DNA of 14,879 nucleotides from S143-63 sp964425855 (GTDB lineage: Archaea > Thermoproteota > Thermoprotei_A > Sulfolobales > Acidilobaceae), in contig CAYROE010000026.1 in assembly GCA_964425855.1 (NCBI GenBank), positions 1 to 14,879 on the forward strand, written 5' to 3'. The notes beneath the pieces are model-generated. The model worked only from the letters and a program-made list of their open reading frames with translations, searched no databases and was not told the origin of the DNA. Position numbers and translations under genes: made by a program. Below, piece by piece: positions 13,629 through 14,879 of the stretch. Each line of letters starts with the position of its first letter. Positions within the stretch are counted from its first letter, which is position 1.

Positions 13629-14330
13629 TTATTTCTCGTAGTATATCACTACGTTTAACTGTGCAAGAGCGGTCTTTCTTCTTTCTCCTCGTGGATCTGG
13701 TATAACTCTTCCTCTCACTGTTTTTCTCTTTCTCTCTCCTTTTCTCCTCGGCCTGTATCCTGGGGGACCAGATAGCAGTACTTTCTTCTTTCCGCTCCCC
13801 GGTACTCCTGGATGCATTGGGAATCCTGAAGCGTCGGAGCCACCTCTTATCTTGAAGCGTAGACCTTCCATTCCAATCAAGCTACCGTCGAAGGTTTCTC
13901 CTATTTGTAGCCCTGCGAGTTTTATTGCGACATCCTCGGGTACAGCGATCTGCCAGGCTTTTGCGCGGAAGGCTTCAGCCTCTGCTTCTAGGTCGCCTGC
14001 TACTTCTCCGAGGAGCTCCATGCTTACTTGTACTGTATTCTCTGGGACATCGTTGTTTATCTCTACCTTGAAGCTTACATTAGTGCGTTTTCCTTCTTCT
14101 CCCTTGAACCGTAGTGTAAGGACTCCTACTTCTTTGAGGCCTAGTTCGTCAGCTAGTTTTTCATTTACTCTTGCTATGGGTAGCTCTGTTCTTTCTTTAT
14201 CTTTGCTTTTTACCATTGTGTCTTTTAGCTCTATGTCTTCTACTCCTACTACCTTTACCTTTACTACTTTGTCTCTCGCCTTTGGATCCGAGATGACTAT
14301 TCTAAGTGGGGGTCTCTCCTCATATGACAT
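13629..14330 (-). CDS. rps6e: 30S ribosomal protein S6e
   Basis: This is a 233-residue small-subunit protein. The start RIVISDPKARDKVVKVKVVG and the C-terminal half (IGETFDGSLIG, FKIRGGSDASGFPMHP, the VLLSGPPGYRPRRKGERKRK basic stretch, TVRGRVI) are typical. Between them lies about 85 extra residues compared with the roughly 125-residue euryarchaeal form; other crenarchaeal S6e proteins are also about 210 residues, so this is a lineage feature rather than a fusion. The ATG at 14330 has GAGGTG 7 nt upstream. Its presumed leader contains a strong hairpin (14348-14378). It stands alone from aIF2-gamma by a 136-nt gap and diverges from aIF5B. Confidence 0.95.
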   Translation of the reverse strand: MSYEERPPLRIVISDPKARDKVVKVKVVGVEDIELKDTMVKSKDKERTELPIARVNEKLADELGLKEVGVLTLRFKGEEGKRTNVSFKVEINNDVPENTVQVSMELLGEVAGDLEAEAEAFRAKAWQIAVPEDVAIKLAGLQIGETFDGSLIGMEGLRFKIRGGSDASGFPMHPGVPGSGKKKVLLSGPPGYRPRRKGERKRKTVRGRVIPDPRGERRKTALAQLNVVIYYEK

Positions 14331-14347
14331 TTCTTTCCACCTCTTAT

Positions 14348-14378
14348 CCCGGTCGGGGCTTCCCTATCCCCGACCAGA
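14348..14378 (-). promoter_or_regulatory. Stable hairpin in the putative 5' leader of rps6e
   Basis: An 8-bp perfect stem GGTCGGGG/CCCCGACC (14351-14358 with 14368-14375) encloses a 9-nt loop. Transcribed from the - strand the loop is AUAGGGAAG, and the stem extends to 11 bp through U-G, C-G and U-G pairs. On the + strand the next position is a C-A mismatch, so the RNA fold favours the - strand, that is the rps6e leader. The structure ends 11 nt before the GAGGTG ribosome-binding site. A regulatory role is inferred, not shown. Confidence 0.55.
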
Positions 14379-14415
14379 TCGTGTACAGTCAAGGTGATTC
14401 AAGTCGTCCAAACGC

Positions 14416-14433
14416 CTAATTAATGTTTATCTT
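14416..14433. promoter_or_regulatory. Shared AT-rich promoter core between rps6e and aIF5B
   Basis: The sequence CTAATTAATGTTTATCTT lies in the 131-nt divergent gap. TAATTA is palindromic and can serve as TATA element either way: about 90 nt before rps6e on -, and about 40 nt before aIF5B on +. TTTATCTT (14426-14433) is an alternative for aIF5B. Confidence 0.4.
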
Positions 14434-14461
14434 ACACTGTAGCAAGTTGGGTGAGTGGAAT

Positions 14462-14879
14462 ATGAGTAATAAGACAGATGCTGTGCAGAAAGAAAAGAGG
14501 CTTAGACAACCAATAGTAGTTGTACTGGGTCACGTGGATCACGGGAAGACGACTCTTTTAGACAAGATAAGAAAGACTGCGGTAACAGCGAAGGAGGCTG
14601 GTGGAATTACACAGCATATAGGTGCTAGTCTTGTTCCTGCCGATGTGATCGAGAAGATAGCGGAGCCTCTAAAGCAGATAATCCCGATTAAATTGATAAT
14701 TCCCGGCCTCTTGTTCATTGATACTCCAGGCCACGAACTCTTCTCTAATTTAAGGAGGCGTGGTGGGAGCGTAGCAGATTTCGCGATTCTTGTTGTAGAT
14801 ATAATGGAGGGATTCCAGCCCCAGACATATGAGGCGCTTGAACTGTTGAAGGAGAGGAGGGTGCCCTTCCTCGTAGCAG
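14462..14879 (+). CDS. infB: Translation initiation factor aIF5B, N-terminal part (cut by window end)
   Basis: This is the first 139 residues of the IF2/eIF5B GTPase, which helps place initiator tRNA and join ribosomal subunits. G1 GHVDHGKT is at residues 23-30, the switch I segment GGITQHIGAS at 47-56 and G3 DTPGH at 87-91, followed by FSNLRRRGGSVADFAILVVDIMEGFQPQT, the typical IF2/5B run. The N-terminus is short, as usual in archaea. The ATG at 14462 has GGGTGAG about 6 nt upstream. The frame is open to the last base of the window, so the gene is partial here only because of the cut. No intein is seen in the visible part. Confidence 0.95.
   Translation, partial: MSNKTDAVQKEKRLRQPIVVVLGHVDHGKTTLLDKIRKTAVTAKEAGGITQHIGASLVPADVIEKIAEPLKQIIPIKLIIPGLLFIDTPGHELFSNLRRRGGSVADFAILVVDIMEGFQPQTYEALELLKERRVPFLVA

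Noticed and set aside
13852..14397. 181-residue open frame on + opposite rps6e
   Set aside because: It is a Ser/Thr-rich antisense shadow of a clear ribosomal protein gene.
1..14879. CRISPR array, insertion sequence, attachment site, toxin-antitoxin pair or prophage
   Set aside because: No regular repeat-spacer pattern, transposase, integrase or antitoxin motif was seen; both tRNA genes are intact and have no duplicated 3' fragment that I can find in the window.

Overview
The window is 14.9 kb of gene-dense chromosome from a hyperthermophilic crenarchaeon, most likely of the order Desulfurococcales. The evidence is the gene content (Orc1/Cdc6, KEOPS subunits, Rpo7/Spt4, eukaryote-type ribosomal proteins S6e, S24e and S27ae, aIF2-gamma, aIF5B, GTP-dependent dephospho-CoA kinase), the AGA/AGG/ATA-rich codon use, Shine-Dalgarno sites complementary to a 16S tail ending ACCUCC, frequent GTG and TTG starts, and a malate dehydrogenase resembling the Aeropyrum enzyme. 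No species name is claimed. No mobile element, CRISPR array, integrase or pseudogene was seen.

Left part (1-3387, + strand): an overlapping operon. The tail of an unrecognised gene is followed by two MetE-like proteins, which together form a split cobalamin-independent-type methionine synthase. The second copy carries the zinc ligands; the first has no cysteine at all. Next come a HypE/AIR-synthase-like protein that lacks the C-terminal cysteine of true HypE, and a small unknown protein.

Middle part (3434-6600): on the - strand, orc1/cdc6 overlaps a DUF99 (endonuclease V-like) gene, followed by malate dehydrogenase behind its own TATA-like element. Upstream of orc1 lie tRNA-Ala(GGC) on + and tRNA-Leu(CAA) on -, both with encoded CCA.

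Right part (6613-14330, - strand): a long information-processing cluster read right to left: rps6e, aIF2-gamma, a PIN-domain nuclease, an unknown thioredoxin-fold protein, rpo7, spt4, dephospho-CoA kinase, rps24e, rps27ae, kae1, bud32 and the XTP/dITP pyrophosphatase. Many neighbours overlap or lie within 25 nt, so translational coupling is likely. Several internal TATA-like elements suggest sub-operons. At the right edge aIF5B starts on the + strand, diverging from rps6e, and is cut by the window end.

Most of the window is conserved housekeeping. The points most worth a second look are the zinc-less MetE partner with its HypE-like neighbour, the single-cysteine thioredoxin-fold protein inside the transcription/translation cluster, a strong hairpin in the putative 5' leader of rps6e, three GGAAACC-type repeats upstream of aIF2-gamma (one resembling the core of an archaeal origin-recognition box), and the overlap of orc1 with a DUF99 gene. 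No intergenic stretch exceeds 300 bases.
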